Made by a program: the position numbers and the translations under genes. The notes beneath the pieces are model-generated. The model saw only the letters and a list, made by a program, of their open reading frames with translations, made no database searches and was not told where the DNA came from. From positions 62,001 through 126,000 of the forward strand of contig CAJTHL010000002.1 in NCBI GenBank assembly GCA_910576205.1: a DNA stretch of 64,000 nucleotides, written 5' to 3'. Below, one piece after another: positions 37,716-46,300 of the stretch. Within the stretch, counting starts at the first letter, position 1. Every line of letters starts with the position of its first letter. The stretch comes from Clostridia bacterium (GTDB taxonomy: Bacteria > Bacillota > Clostridia > Lachnospirales > Lachnospiraceae).

Positions 37716-38666
37716 TTATTTATAACCTAATAATTTTTTTACCCTGGGTTTTAGTAAATCGAAAAGCTGTCCTATAAAAGACAACCTTTTGATTTCGTAG
37801 TTAACAACCAGTTCCCCTCCAAAACATCTGAAAAAATTTTCAATTCCTTCTATCATGGATCCTTCAAAATCAAATGCCCTGGAAACTTTTGCCGCAAACT
37901 GGATTCCTTCCCATAATATAAGCGTCTGCGCTCCGCTTGAACGGAATTCCGGGTTACTTCCTGAGATAAGATAGTAACACACGTTCTGGTCGTAAACAAA
38001 GTAGGAGCATGCATGTACATTACCGTTTTCATCTATTGCCGAAAACATTTTACCTGCATTTCTCTTCTCGCACTCTGAAACAATTTCCTGTATCAGTTCT
38101 TTCTGAATGGGATATCTGCGATTCTGGTTTTTAAAAGTTATGGACAGCATTTCATATAGCTGCTCCACATCGGCTTTATCACTGATCTGGACCTTGTTTT
38201 TTGCACTTTTAATATTCTTTTTAACGATCTTTCCAAAACCAGCATAGATTCTGTTTAAATCCGACAGATCCCGAAGCCTGTATGAGCAGAACGGGGTTAC
38301 CGTAAATCCCTTCCAATAATAAGGTAATATATAGGAACAACTGGAATCCAGGCATATCCGGACATTCTTTGCATGGGGAAGCTGTTCCAGAAGCTGGAAG
38401 ATAATCTCTTTCTGTTCTGCAAGATGCTTATTTCCCTGTACCCTGGCAGTTTCCTGCATCCAGATTCCCAGTGTCTGGGTCAGCTTAGGCATTTTTATTT
38501 TATAGCCAAACAATCCCTTTTCATAAACATAGGGAAAACGAGCCTTTATTCGCCCGTTTTCTTCCAGGTATATCTCCTGCCAGGAATCTCCCGCCACAAT
38601 ATCCAGCCACCAGGGCTGCTCAAATATGCTGTTCGCGTATTCTGTCGTCTTTATGTCCACTGTCAT
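37716..38666 (-). CDS. FemAB/GNAT-fold transferase (peptidoglycan-bridge-like family)
   Basis: A 316-aa protein with the family start NSIFEQPWWLDIVAGDSWQEI and the paired GNAT domains of FemAB-like proteins (SCSYILPYYWKGFTV; KNIKSAKNKVQI; FRSSGAQTLILWEGIQFA). FemAB enzymes transfer amino acids from aminoacyl-tRNA; homologues in glycan loci are proposed to attach amino acids or other acyl groups to sugars. It overlaps the deacetylase-like gene by 47 bp, so the two are tightly coupled and may act on the same residue. Confidence 0.75.
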   Translation of the reverse strand: MTVDIKTTEYANSIFEQPWWLDIVAGDSWQEIYLEENGRIKARFPYVYEKGLFGYKIKMPKLTQTLGIWMQETARVQGNKHLAEQKEIIFQLLEQLPHAKNVRICLDSSCSYILPYYWKGFTVTPFCSYRLRDLSDLNRIYAGFGKIVKKNIKSAKNKVQISDKADVEQLYEMLSITFKNQNRRYPIQKELIQEIVSECEKRNAGKMFSAIDENGNVHACSYFVYDQNVCYYLISGSNPEFRSSGAQTLILWEGIQFAAKVSRAFDFEGSMIEGIENFFRCFGGELVVNYEIKRLSFIGQLFDLLKPRVKKLLGYK

Positions 38667-39468
38667 GCTCCAATTCTTTTATGGCATCTTTAAAAGAGAT
38701 AAATTCAAATCCCCGTTCCTCCAGATACTGGACCAGCCAGCCGTACCAGTCTCTTTCCTGCGGATAGCATTTGGGATTATAATAATAGTCATGAAACAGT
38801 ATGGTACAGTACGGAATCCCCTGTTCTTTTACTTTTTCAAGAATCCGGATGGTGTTCTTCCGGCTCTGCTCCACATTTCCAGCCTGCAGTACATATCCGT
38901 CCATGATATGAAGCGGAAATTCCCACATGGAATTTATTTTGTAAGGGCCCCTCATAATCACCCCATTTTTATCAAATTCTGTGGAATCAAACAGGTATCC
39001 GGCTTCAGCCAGCCTCTTCAGTGTATTTCTGTCTCTTCTCACATAATGCATCCGTATCCCATATGGCCTGTCCCCCGCAATACTTTTGAATCTTTTATAT
39101 TCTTCCTGTATCCCGGAAGTATCCGAATACACTATTCCATGTACACCAGTATCAAATTTCCTGGCATTCACATAGCCGATCATCTTTTCGGCCGCTTTCA
39201 AGCTGTAAGACATTCCAAGCCCCCGGCTCATTCCAAAGAAAAATGTCGAGGGGATGCTATGCTCCCGGTCAAATTCCAGCACCTCTTCTGTATAGCCCCA
39301 CTTTTTCTGAAAACCGTATAACAGTCTATGGAGCAGAACAGAAAAACGGATCTGTATTCTGAAAAACTGAAGCAGACTCCGTATCCACAATTTGGGGATT
39401 ATCAGATCATGTATCCAATGGTCTGAAGCATATAAATGATCTACATCATGGGAAATTATAATCTTCAT
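38620..39468 (-). CDS. Polysaccharide-deacetylase-like protein
   Basis: A 282-aa protein with an NodB-type start (KIIISHDVDHLYASD, carrying the metal-binding Asp-Asp pattern) and a later TGVHGIVYSDTSGIQEEYKRF motif. The C-terminal part contains YCTILFHDYYYNP. These features fit a CE4-like deacetylase of the group often encoded beside FemAB-like genes in glycan clusters. It would remove N-acetyl groups; the freed amine could then be modified by the coupled FemAB-like product. That link is inference. Confidence 0.7.
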   Translation of the reverse strand: MKIIISHDVDHLYASDHWIHDLIIPKLWIRSLLQFFRIQIRFSVLLHRLLYGFQKKWGYTEEVLEFDREHSIPSTFFFGMSRGLGMSYSLKAAEKMIGYVNARKFDTGVHGIVYSDTSGIQEEYKRFKSIAGDRPYGIRMHYVRRDRNTLKRLAEAGYLFDSTEFDKNGVIMRGPYKINSMWEFPLHIMDGYVLQAGNVEQSRKNTIRILEKVKEQGIPYCTILFHDYYYNPKCYPQERDWYGWLVQYLEERGFEFISFKDAIKELEHDSGHKDDRIREQHI

Positions 39469-39473
39469 GGCTT

Positions 39474-40787
39474 TTACAATGTCTCTATATTTTCCCTGCC
39501 GGCAATGTTCTTCATCACATTCTTCGTGTCAAACACTGCCTTTGCGTACCGCTGGATCAGCTCATAATCCACATTGGTGTGGGCCGCCGTTATCACTACC
39601 AGGTCATACGCTTCTATCACCTTGTCCGTCAGCTCTGGAATCCCTTTATGAACCACGCCATGTCTTTTATACCGGGGGATCCAGGGGTCATAAAAGTCCA
39701 CTTCTGACTGTACCTTCGCAAACTCATCAATCACAGCAAGGGCCGGACTCTCCCGGTAATCGTCGATATCCTGCTTGTAGGCCACGCCTACCACCAGCAC
39801 CCTTGCACCGTTCAGCGCTTTCTTGAAACGGTTTAGGATCTTTCCCGCACGCTCCACACAGTACTCCGGCATCCGGTCGTTAATCATCATGGAGCTCTCG
39901 ATCATGGAGGTGTGGAAGCCGTATTCCCTGGCTTTCCAGGACAGGTAATAGGGATCCAGGGGGATACAGTGTCCTCCAAGGCCCGGGCCCGGGTAAAAGG
40001 CCTGGAAGCCGTAGGGCTTGGATTTCGCCGCCTCGATGACCTCCCATATGCTGATCCCCATTCGGTTGCAGAGGATGGCAAGCTCATTTACCAGGCCGAT
40101 ATTGATATTCCGGTAGGTATTTTCCAGAATCTTTTCCATCTCCGCTATAGCCGGGGAGGATACCTCGAACACATCCCCCTCCAGTACGGAGCGGTACATG
40201 GCGGCTATGACTTCCGTGGCGTCTTTTCCCACGCCTCCCACCACCTTGGGCGTATTCTTCGTCTTGTAGATGAGGTTGCCCGGGTCTACCCGCTCCGGGG
40301 AGAAGCCCAGGTAAAAGTCCTCCCCACATTTGAGGCCCGACCCCTCCTCCAGAAGGGTTTTTACCAGCTCCTCCGTGGTTCCCGGATAGGTGGTGGATTC
40401 CAGCACAACAATGGTTTCTTTTGTAAGGTGTTTTGCGATTTCCTCTGTGGAGGATTTCACATAGCTGATATCCGGCTGCTGGTGTTTATCCAGCGGAGTA
40501 GGCACACAGATGGCGATAAAGTCCACTTCTTTTACAAAAGAAAAATTGGTTGTTGCAGTTAACATTCCTGCCCCAACCAATCTCTTTAAATCACTGTCTA
40601 CCACATCTCCGATATAGTTGTGGCCCTGGTTTACCAGATCAACCTTTTCGGACTGGACGTCAAAACCGATGGTTTTGAATCCTGCTTTTGCCTTTTCTAC
40701 TGCCAGGGGAAGGCCCACATAGCCAAGTCCCACGACGCCTACTTCGATTTCCTTATTTTTTATTTTTTGCAGTAATTTTTCTTTCAT
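39474..40787 (-). CDS. wbpA: Nucleotide-sugar dehydrogenase, WbpA-like (UDP-GlcNAc 6-dehydrogenase)
   Basis: A 437-aa NAD-dependent 4-electron dehydrogenase. It has EVGVVGLGYVGLPLAVEKAKAG, YIGDV, VVLESTTYPGTTEELVKTLL and the catalytic Cys in GLGGHCIPLDPYYLSWKA. The YIGDV plus TTYPGTTEE pattern is typical of WbpA, which makes UDP-GlcNAc uronic acid, the first step to UDP-ManNAc3NAcA. WecC (UDP-ManNAc dehydrogenase) is the main alternative. Confidence 0.85.
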   Translation of the reverse strand: MKEKLLQKIKNKEIEVGVVGLGYVGLPLAVEKAKAGFKTIGFDVQSEKVDLVNQGHNYIGDVVDSDLKRLVGAGMLTATTNFSFVKEVDFIAICVPTPLDKHQQPDISYVKSSTEEIAKHLTKETIVVLESTTYPGTTEELVKTLLEEGSGLKCGEDFYLGFSPERVDPGNLIYKTKNTPKVVGGVGKDATEVIAAMYRSVLEGDVFEVSSPAIAEMEKILENTYRNINIGLVNELAILCNRMGISIWEVIEAAKSKPYGFQAFYPGPGLGGHCIPLDPYYLSWKAREYGFHTSMIESSMMINDRMPEYCVERAGKILNRFKKALNGARVLVVGVAYKQDIDDYRESPALAVIDEFAKVQSEVDFYDPWIPRYKRHGVVHKGIPELTDKVIEAYDLVVITAAHTNVDYELIQRYAKAVFDTKNVMKNIAGRENIETL

Positions 40788-40804
40788 TTTTATCTGTCCT
40801 CTTT

Positions 40805-42031
40805 TTATAAATAGAATAGTTTTTCGAATTTTTTTGCAAGTACAGGATAGCTGAAATATTTCAGCACTGCATCTTTTCCCCTCTGCCCCATCTGTACTCT
40901 CTTTTCCTGGGGCATATCATGCAGTTCTTTTATTGCCCGCAGGATGTCACTGGTCTTTCCACTTCTTATCATAATCCCACACTGATAGGTTTCTACCAGG
41001 CACTGGGGCACATCCAGCGCACATAAAACAGGTTTTCCGGCCATCATGGAGTCGTACATTTTATTCAGGCTTACCCCAAACCGGTATAATTCTGAATGCA
41101 TGCCTCCCATATAACTGCAGTCAAAATATTCCAGCAGGTTTCCTACACTGGATTTAGGAACTGCGTTCAGGAAAAACATATTCTGTATTCTTTCTTTTTC
41201 GGCCCTTTGCATCAGCCTTGGCTTTTCCACACCATTCCCTACAAGTACAAAAACCACATCCTGTATTTCCAATGCCCTGGCCACATCAAGAAGAATATCC
41301 AGGGCATTGGACAGGGCATGACCGCCAAAATACCCTACTATAAATTTTCCCTCCTTTTTTAAAGAGGCCAGCATACGCTGATGTGATTCCGGTATCTGCT
41401 CCTGACGTTCCCACTCCCCAGGAACAATTCCATTCTGGATATTCACAAATTTATGGGACTTCATCCCATGGTTTATCATGTATTCCTTTGCGCAGGGCAG
41501 AAGAGATACCACATAAGCGGAATTCCTGTAAGCGGAATTTTCTCCTATCTGCATAAGTATCACAAAAGGATTGCTTTTTTTCATTCCCCCCAGTTCTATT
41601 AAGGTTGCCGGCCACATGTCATGAACCTCATGAATTAGTTCCGCATCTGATATTTTCCGTATTTTCTGGCCTGCAAATGTATCCAGCGGATACGTGGATG
41701 ATGTAATTATCACATCCGGCTTCATGCTATTTGCAATTCTGCGGGCATTCTTCCATAATTTTCCCACAAACCGGAACATTGTAATCGCCCTTCCAACACC
41801 ATTGCCGCTGTATTTTCCTGTTCTCACCCAGCAGTAAGAGATACCATCTATGGTTTCTTTCTGAAAATCTTTTTTCACATCCGGGTTTTTTATACGCAGA
41901 TGGGAATAATCCCCGGCAATGACAGTTACATGATGTCCCATTTTTGTCCATTCCCGGGCGAAATAATAAGGGCGGAACTCCATGCCCAGAACCGGGCTTC
42001 CTGCATAGTGATTAATATACAAAATATTCAT
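40805..42031 (-). CDS. WbuB-like GT4 glycosyltransferase
   Basis: A 408-aa GT-B enzyme. The N-terminus MNILYINHYAGSPVLGMEFRPYYFAREWTKMGHHVTVIAG is typical of the WbuB group. The C-terminal site has VGYFGGHALSNALDILLDVARAL and FGVSLNKMYDSMMAGKPVLCAL. WbuB-type enzymes transfer the second or later sugar (often N-acetylated or 6-deoxy) to the lipid-linked primer. It follows the sugar-transferase genes, consistent with an early step. Confidence 0.88.
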   Translation of the reverse strand: MNILYINHYAGSPVLGMEFRPYYFAREWTKMGHHVTVIAGDYSHLRIKNPDVKKDFQKETIDGISYCWVRTGKYSGNGVGRAITMFRFVGKLWKNARRIANSMKPDVIITSSTYPLDTFAGQKIRKISDAELIHEVHDMWPATLIELGGMKKSNPFVILMQIGENSAYRNSAYVVSLLPCAKEYMINHGMKSHKFVNIQNGIVPGEWERQEQIPESHQRMLASLKKEGKFIVGYFGGHALSNALDILLDVARALEIQDVVFVLVGNGVEKPRLMQRAEKERIQNMFFLNAVPKSSVGNLLEYFDCSYMGGMHSELYRFGVSLNKMYDSMMAGKPVLCALDVPQCLVETYQCGIMIRSGKTSDILRAIKELHDMPQEKRVQMGQRGKDAVLKYFSYPVLAKKFEKLFYL

Positions 42032-42047
42032 TTTTCCGGGAATCCCC

Positions 42048-42881
42048 TCAGTTTTTTTCTTTCTTTATGATTTCTTCCATCAGCAGAACTGCGTAAATTT
42101 TTCTGAATATACCACCGTTTAATTTCCGGATCCTTTCTCTGAAAGGATATAAAAGAAAAACCATCAAGCCTATTCCTTTACGGTATTTTATATTGAGTTT
42201 TGCATAAGCTTTCCGGAAACCAAAATATTTCTCAAGATAATCCTGGAAATGGGTTTCATGAAAAATACTCCTCTCCCCATCTGACAGATAATATCCCTGC
42301 TCTATTTTGGGATTATAATCTTCACAGATTTTTGCCATAATTGCCGCATTGACACCCAGTTTTTCAAACACTGGCATTGTTTTCAATTCGCTGATCTGCC
42401 CATAACTCTCATGTTCTATTACAACTGCATAACCTCCCATGGTCTCTGTATCCTTTTCAAATGCCCCATAAATAATCCTCTTACTCTTTTTCCAGTTTTC
42501 TACAGAACGGACAAACGAAGAAAACTCCACCGAGGGCCTGTATGCAGCCGGGTATGCGCGAAATGCCTCTCCCAGAACCTTGTAAAGCTCCTGTGTATAA
42601 TTGCCCGGATCAATTATACGAACACTGAAGTTTTTTCTGCCTTTATTGATTTCATATCTCCGTTTAGCCTTTAGCCGGCTGATGTCAAACAGCGTATCCT
42701 TGATACAATACCACCAGGCTGTCTCATACCCGCAATCATACTCTGAAGTCCAACGTACAAGCAGGATACGGCCCGGTTTGTTTTTCCAGATATCCCCGGT
42801 TATCAGAGGCTTCATATCTGCTGGTTCATGAGGCGCATTGGCAGGCAGCATGGCATGATTGTAGTATCTCCAGCTCTCCAT
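42048..42881 (-). CDS. GNAT/FemAB-like protein of glycan cluster
   Basis: A 277-aa protein starting MESWRYYNHAMLPANAPHEP. It has a pattern seen in GNAT-fold peptidoglycan-bridge-type proteins (DISRLKAKRRYEINKGRKNFSVRII; RIIYGAFEKDTETMGGYAVVIE). It probably acylates a sugar or a lipid-linked intermediate. It starts 1 bp after the initiating sugar transferase stop codon, so it may work early. Exact chemistry is unknown. It is a second FemAB-like gene in the locus, not closely similar to that at 37716-38666. Confidence 0.65.
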   Translation of the reverse strand: MESWRYYNHAMLPANAPHEPADMKPLITGDIWKNKPGRILLVRWTSEYDCGYETAWWYCIKDTLFDISRLKAKRRYEINKGRKNFSVRIIDPGNYTQELYKVLGEAFRAYPAAYRPSVEFSSFVRSVENWKKSKRIIYGAFEKDTETMGGYAVVIEHESYGQISELKTMPVFEKLGVNAAIMAKICEDYNPKIEQGYYLSDGERSIFHETHFQDYLEKYFGFRKAYAKLNIKYRKGIGLMVFLLYPFRERIRKLNGGIFRKIYAVLLMEEIIKKEKN

Positions 42882-42882
42882 T

Positions 42883-43713
42883 TTATCTGTTTCCCCGTTG
42901 CTTCATCATTCTCTGAGCCTCCATCTGCCCAGCCATGTAGGTCTTTTCATTGATATCTCCTTTGCGCAACAGATAGTCTCCAAAATCTTCCGCTGTAGCC
43001 ATCCCTTCCGCATGGATACCCTCCCTTTTAAATACGTTTCCTATCGTCTGAAGCACAATCTGTAAATCTCCCCAAAAGGTAATTCGTTCCAGATACTGAT
43101 TGTCAAAATCCAGCTTTTCTTCCCAGGAAATCCCGTTTCTTCCATTTACCTGCGCCAATCCGGTTAGCCCCTGTCTCACGGTATGCCTTTTTCTCTGCTT
43201 TGGCGTCATAAATACCATATCCCGGACAAGTTGGGGCCTGGGCCCCACAATACTCATGTCACCTTTTAATATATTAAACAATTCGGGAAGCTCATCCAGG
43301 CTGGTATCCCGCAGTTTTTTCCCAAATGCTGTCAAACGGATCTCATCCGGGAGCAGCTTTCCCTCTTTATCCCGTTCCTCTGTCATGGAACGGAACTTAT
43401 ACATCTCAAAAATCTGTTCATTTTCTCCGGGCCTTAGCTGTTTGAAAATAACCGGGCGGCCAAGTTTCAGCCGGACAACTATCCCTGTAGCCAGCAGCAA
43501 TGGGGCCAGCAGGATAATCGCTGTCAGAGACAGTGCAAAATCCAGGGGACGCTTGAAATATTTTTCATAAGCCCCAAAGGGCCTGTGAATACTTTTTTTT
43601 TCCTGCCGTCCCTGTTTTATCTTTCTTTCAATGGCCGAAACCAGAAAACCCAGACCTAAAGCCCCTGCCCAGAAGGCAGCGGCTGCTCTTATCACTTTTT
43701 TCATCTTATTCAA
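42883..43713 (-). CDS. Initiating sugar transferase, PglC/EpsL-like polyprenyl-phosphate glycosyl-1-phosphate transferase
   Basis: A 276-aa enzyme of the bacterial sugar transferase family. One hydrophobic re-entrant helix (ALSLTAIILLAPLLLATGIVV) precedes the catalytic domain with MYKFRSMTEERDKEG, TSLDELPELFNILKGDMSIVGPRP and RQGLTGLAQVNGRN. The conserved Asp-Glu pair lies in DELPEL. It loads a sugar-1-phosphate onto undecaprenyl phosphate at the inner membrane face, the first committed step of the glycan. Short form without WcaJ's N-terminal helices. It has a C-terminal extension of ~40 residues. Confidence 0.92.
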   Translation of the reverse strand: MNKMKKVIRAAAAFWAGALGLGFLVSAIERKIKQGRQEKKSIHRPFGAYEKYFKRPLDFALSLTAIILLAPLLLATGIVVRLKLGRPVIFKQLRPGENEQIFEMYKFRSMTEERDKEGKLLPDEIRLTAFGKKLRDTSLDELPELFNILKGDMSIVGPRPQLVRDMVFMTPKQRKRHTVRQGLTGLAQVNGRNGISWEEKLDFDNQYLERITFWGDLQIVLQTIGNVFKREGIHAEGMATAEDFGDYLLRKGDINEKTYMAGQMEAQRMMKQRGNR

Positions 43714-44854
43714 AGCACCCGCGGATAATAGAAATTATGTTCTCCTGCTGTTCCTCCGTCATTTTAATATCACTGGGCAGGCAGATTCCTCTCTCAAAAA
43801 TATCCCTTCCCACATCTTCCCCATCCACAAAGATAAAATCCCTGCCTTCATATAGCGGCTGCAGATGCATGGGTTTCCATATAGGCCGGGATTCCGCATT
43901 CTTCTCCTCCAGCGCCAGACGGATTCCTTCCGGGGTAACTCTTCCACTCCCTGCCAGCTTCTTATCAATGGTCAGACAACTCAGCCAGAAATTCGGTTCC
44001 GAGCATTCCAGCCAGGGATTCATTTCAACCGGAAGATTCTCCAACCCTGCCTTATATCTGAAATAAATCTCTTTTTTCTTTTTCCGGTGTTCCTCTAAAT
44101 GCAGTAACTGCCCCCTGCCTATTCCCGCCACAACGTTGCTCATACGGTAATTGCAGCCAAGTTCTGAATGCTGGTACCAGGGCGCTGCGTCTCTGGCCTG
44201 GGTAGCCAGGAAGCGCGCTTTTTTTATGACTTCCTCCTCCTCTGACAGCAGCATGCCGCCGCCCGAAGAGGTAATGATCTTGTTTCCGTTAAAAGAAATA
44301 CAGTTGTATTTCCCAAAGGTTCCTGTCTGACGTCCCTTATATGTGGCCGACAGGCTTTCCGCGGCATCCTCTATAAGCGCCACATGATACCGCTCACATA
44401 AATCCGCGATTTCATCCAGCTTTGCAGGGGTCCCGTACAGGTTTGCGGCTATAACTGCCTTTGCTTTCCCCTTATATTTCTTCAAGGCTGTTTCCAGCGC
44501 CTCCGGGCTTATATTCCACGTATCCCTTTCCGCATCCACAAAGACCTGTATGCCCTTTTCATAGGAGACCGGATTCACCGTGGCTGCAAAGGTGAGATCG
44601 GAGCAGAGCACTACATCCCCCTCCTGTACTCCTGCCAGCCTGACTGCCAGATGGAGGGCAGCGGTCCCTGTTGTCAGAGCGGCCGCATGGCTGATCCCCA
44701 GATAGGCAGCTATTTCCTTTTCAAATTCATCTACATTTTTCCCAAGGGGCGCAACCCAGTTGGTATCAAATGCTTCTTTTACAAACTGCTGCTCCTCTCC
44801 ATGCATTGTAGGGGAGGACAGCCAGACTTTTTCTTTGAATCTATTTATAGACAT
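43706..44854 (-). CDS. DegT/DnrJ aminotransferase, EpsN/PglE-like
   Basis: A 382-aa PLP aminotransferase. Features include VWLSSPTMHGEEQQFVKEAFDTNWVAPLG at the start, TTGTAALHLAVRLAGV, ALIEDAAESL, the PLP lysine in SFNGNKIITSSGGGML and SELGCNYRMSNVVAGIGRGQL. This matches EpsN/PglE, which make UDP-4-amino-4,6-dideoxy sugars (UDP-bacillosamine precursor). The partner 4,6-dehydratase and acetyltransferase are not in this window. Overlaps the sugar transferase start by 8 bp. Confidence 0.87.
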   Translation of the reverse strand: MSINRFKEKVWLSSPTMHGEEQQFVKEAFDTNWVAPLGKNVDEFEKEIAAYLGISHAAALTTGTAALHLAVRLAGVQEGDVVLCSDLTFAATVNPVSYEKGIQVFVDAERDTWNISPEALETALKKYKGKAKAVIAANLYGTPAKLDEIADLCERYHVALIEDAAESLSATYKGRQTGTFGKYNCISFNGNKIITSSGGGMLLSEEEEVIKKARFLATQARDAAPWYQHSELGCNYRMSNVVAGIGRGQLLHLEEHRKKKKEIYFRYKAGLENLPVEMNPWLECSEPNFWLSCLTIDKKLAGSGRVTPEGIRLALEEKNAESRPIWKPMHLQPLYEGRDFIFVDGEDVGRDIFERGICLPSDIKMTEEQQENIISIIRGCFE

Positions 44855-44906
44855 TTTTTATCTTCCTCTTTAAAATTTGCAGAGATAGATGCAAGGTTTT
44901 TCCTTT

Positions 44907-45422
44907 TTAATCCCCCTCCACCCGGATCCCAAGCTTAATCTCCCGCTCCCGCCCAAACAAATGGATACGGATCATTACATACCGAAGCCGGAGCCTCTTT
45001 TTCACTACATAATCCAGGAAATACCGGAGAGGTTTCCCGCTTTCCAGAATATTCCCTTCCCTATCCACAGTAACCGTGGATAGCCGGACCGTATCTTCTT
45101 CATCCTTATTTAAAAGGCGTTTCAGGAACATTTCTTCCTCCTTGGAAACCGGGTAAAATTCCTGTCCCTCTTTTCCCACAACACGGGTAAACTGCGGCAC
45201 ATATTTCAGTTGTCTGTAAAATTCTTCCGGGTGCTGGGTGTGTACAAAAATATATCCTGGAAAGAGATTTTCCGTGTGAATCCTTAAGGCTCCCCGGATT
45301 CGCCATACGGCTTCCCGCTTTAACTGAAAACAGCGCTCACAGACACGTCGCTCCACAAGCCTCTGAATGGCTTCCATGGCTTTTTCCTCATTACCTGTGA
45401 TGGTCTGTATCACATACCACAT
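44907..45422 (-). CDS. loaP: NusG-paralogue antiterminator (LoaP-like), second in the operon
   Basis: A 171-aa specialised NusG protein. The NGN domain spans residues ~1-105 (MWYVIQTITGNEEKA; ENLFPGYIFVHTQHPEEFYRQLKYVPQFTRVVG) and a KOW-like C-terminal domain follows (TVTVDREGNIL...RVEGD). LoaP-type proteins bind RNA polymerase and carry it through terminators of long polysaccharide or antibiotic operons. It lies at the head of the glycan genes, 52 bp before the EpsN-like gene, and after a 241-bp leader-like gap. Clear AT/GC balance like the flanking GC-rich genes. Confidence 0.88.
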   Translation of the reverse strand: MWYVIQTITGNEEKAMEAIQRLVERRVCERCFQLKREAVWRIRGALRIHTENLFPGYIFVHTQHPEEFYRQLKYVPQFTRVVGKEGQEFYPVSKEEEMFLKRLLNKDEEDTVRLSTVTVDREGNILESGKPLRYFLDYVVKKRLRLRYVMIRIHLFGREREIKLGIRVEGD

Positions 45423-45663
45423 CGTAAACTCCTCCGGGTTTTCTTTTCATCTGCGGACAACAGACAAAACGGGCAGGCTTCGCCACTTTACGGCACATTT
45501 TGCCCCAAATTCTCTTCCAGAAAGACAGTCACTCTGTTTACTGACAGCTTAGACCTTTCCCCTCTGCCGCTATGACCGCAGTCCGTCTGTACCATAGTCT
45601 ATACTACAGTGCATTCAGCCCGCTTTTATTTCTTTGGGCGGCCGGCTAAACCGCCTCTCCCAC

Positions 45664-46272
45664 TCAGCTTTTGGCCACAATCTCCAGCCCCACATTCATC
45701 TCCCGGAATCTGCCACTTAAAAACCGGTTCTTCCTTCGGTTCAAGGCCGCCGCTTCCGTGCTTTCCCTGGAGGGACGGCCTTTCCAGCTGTTTTCCAGAT
45801 GAAATGCTTTCGCCTCCCCACCCGGCATCGCCAGCCTGGCCAGCCTCTTATGCCGGTCAATCCGGCATATCAGCTCCTCTTTTCCCAGCAGAGGGCCTTC
45901 TGTCACATGGGTTTTCCCATCCAGAATATAGCCCCGGGACATACCGGAATGATGATATGGCCCACATAATTTCCGCAGGAAGCGCTCTTCCTCCGGTTCC
46001 AGGGGACTGGGCCCTTCGTCGTCTCCCAGCACATGGAAAACGGTTTCATACTTTTTGATTTCCCTGGCAAACAGCTCCGGATTCCCGCTTTCCAGGAAAA
46101 CATAATCCGGGAACAAGGGCTGCCGCTCCACATGCCAGACACCCTCATACCGCCGCATTCTGTCGTAGGTGAGGACAAAGGCGTCCCGCAGCGCATCTGC
46201 TGTCAAATGCCGTCTACAGGAAGCAATAACTTCCTCTTCCTTCTGATTTGGACAATAAATTACATACCAGAT
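45664..46272 (-). CDS. NusG-like antiterminator, promoter-proximal, with non-canonical start
   Basis: A ~202-aa NusG-type protein, related to but diverged from its neighbour. The NGN part is WYVIYCPNQKEEEVIAS, LFPDYVFLESGNPELFAREIKKYETVFHVLG; the KOW part is VTEGPLLGKEELICRID. Family alignment places the first Met at the codon read here as ATC (46270-46272): IWYVIYC compares with MWYVIQT in the next gene. AAAGGAG lies 8 nt upstream of this ATC and no ATG, GTG or TTG in frame is near it. A TTG at 46296 lacks a ribosome binding site. It is the first gene after the invertible promoter. Confidence 0.8.
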   Translation of the reverse strand: MWYVIYCPNQKEEEVIASCRRHLTADALRDAFVLTYDRMRRYEGVWHVERQPLFPDYVFLESGNPELFAREIKKYETVFHVLGDDEGPSPLEPEEERFLRKLCGPYHHSGMSRGYILDGKTHVTEGPLLGKEELICRIDRHKRLARLAMPGGEAKAFHLENSWKGRPSRESTEAAALNRRKNRFLSGRFREMNVGLEIVAKS

Positions 46273-46300
46273 GACAACTGCTCCTTTCCCTGCCAAAAAA

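Noticed and set aside
45423..45663. Promoter between the two nusG-like genes
   Set aside because: TATAGA-like sequences are present but without a -35 at proper spacing; treated as leader or antitermination region instead.
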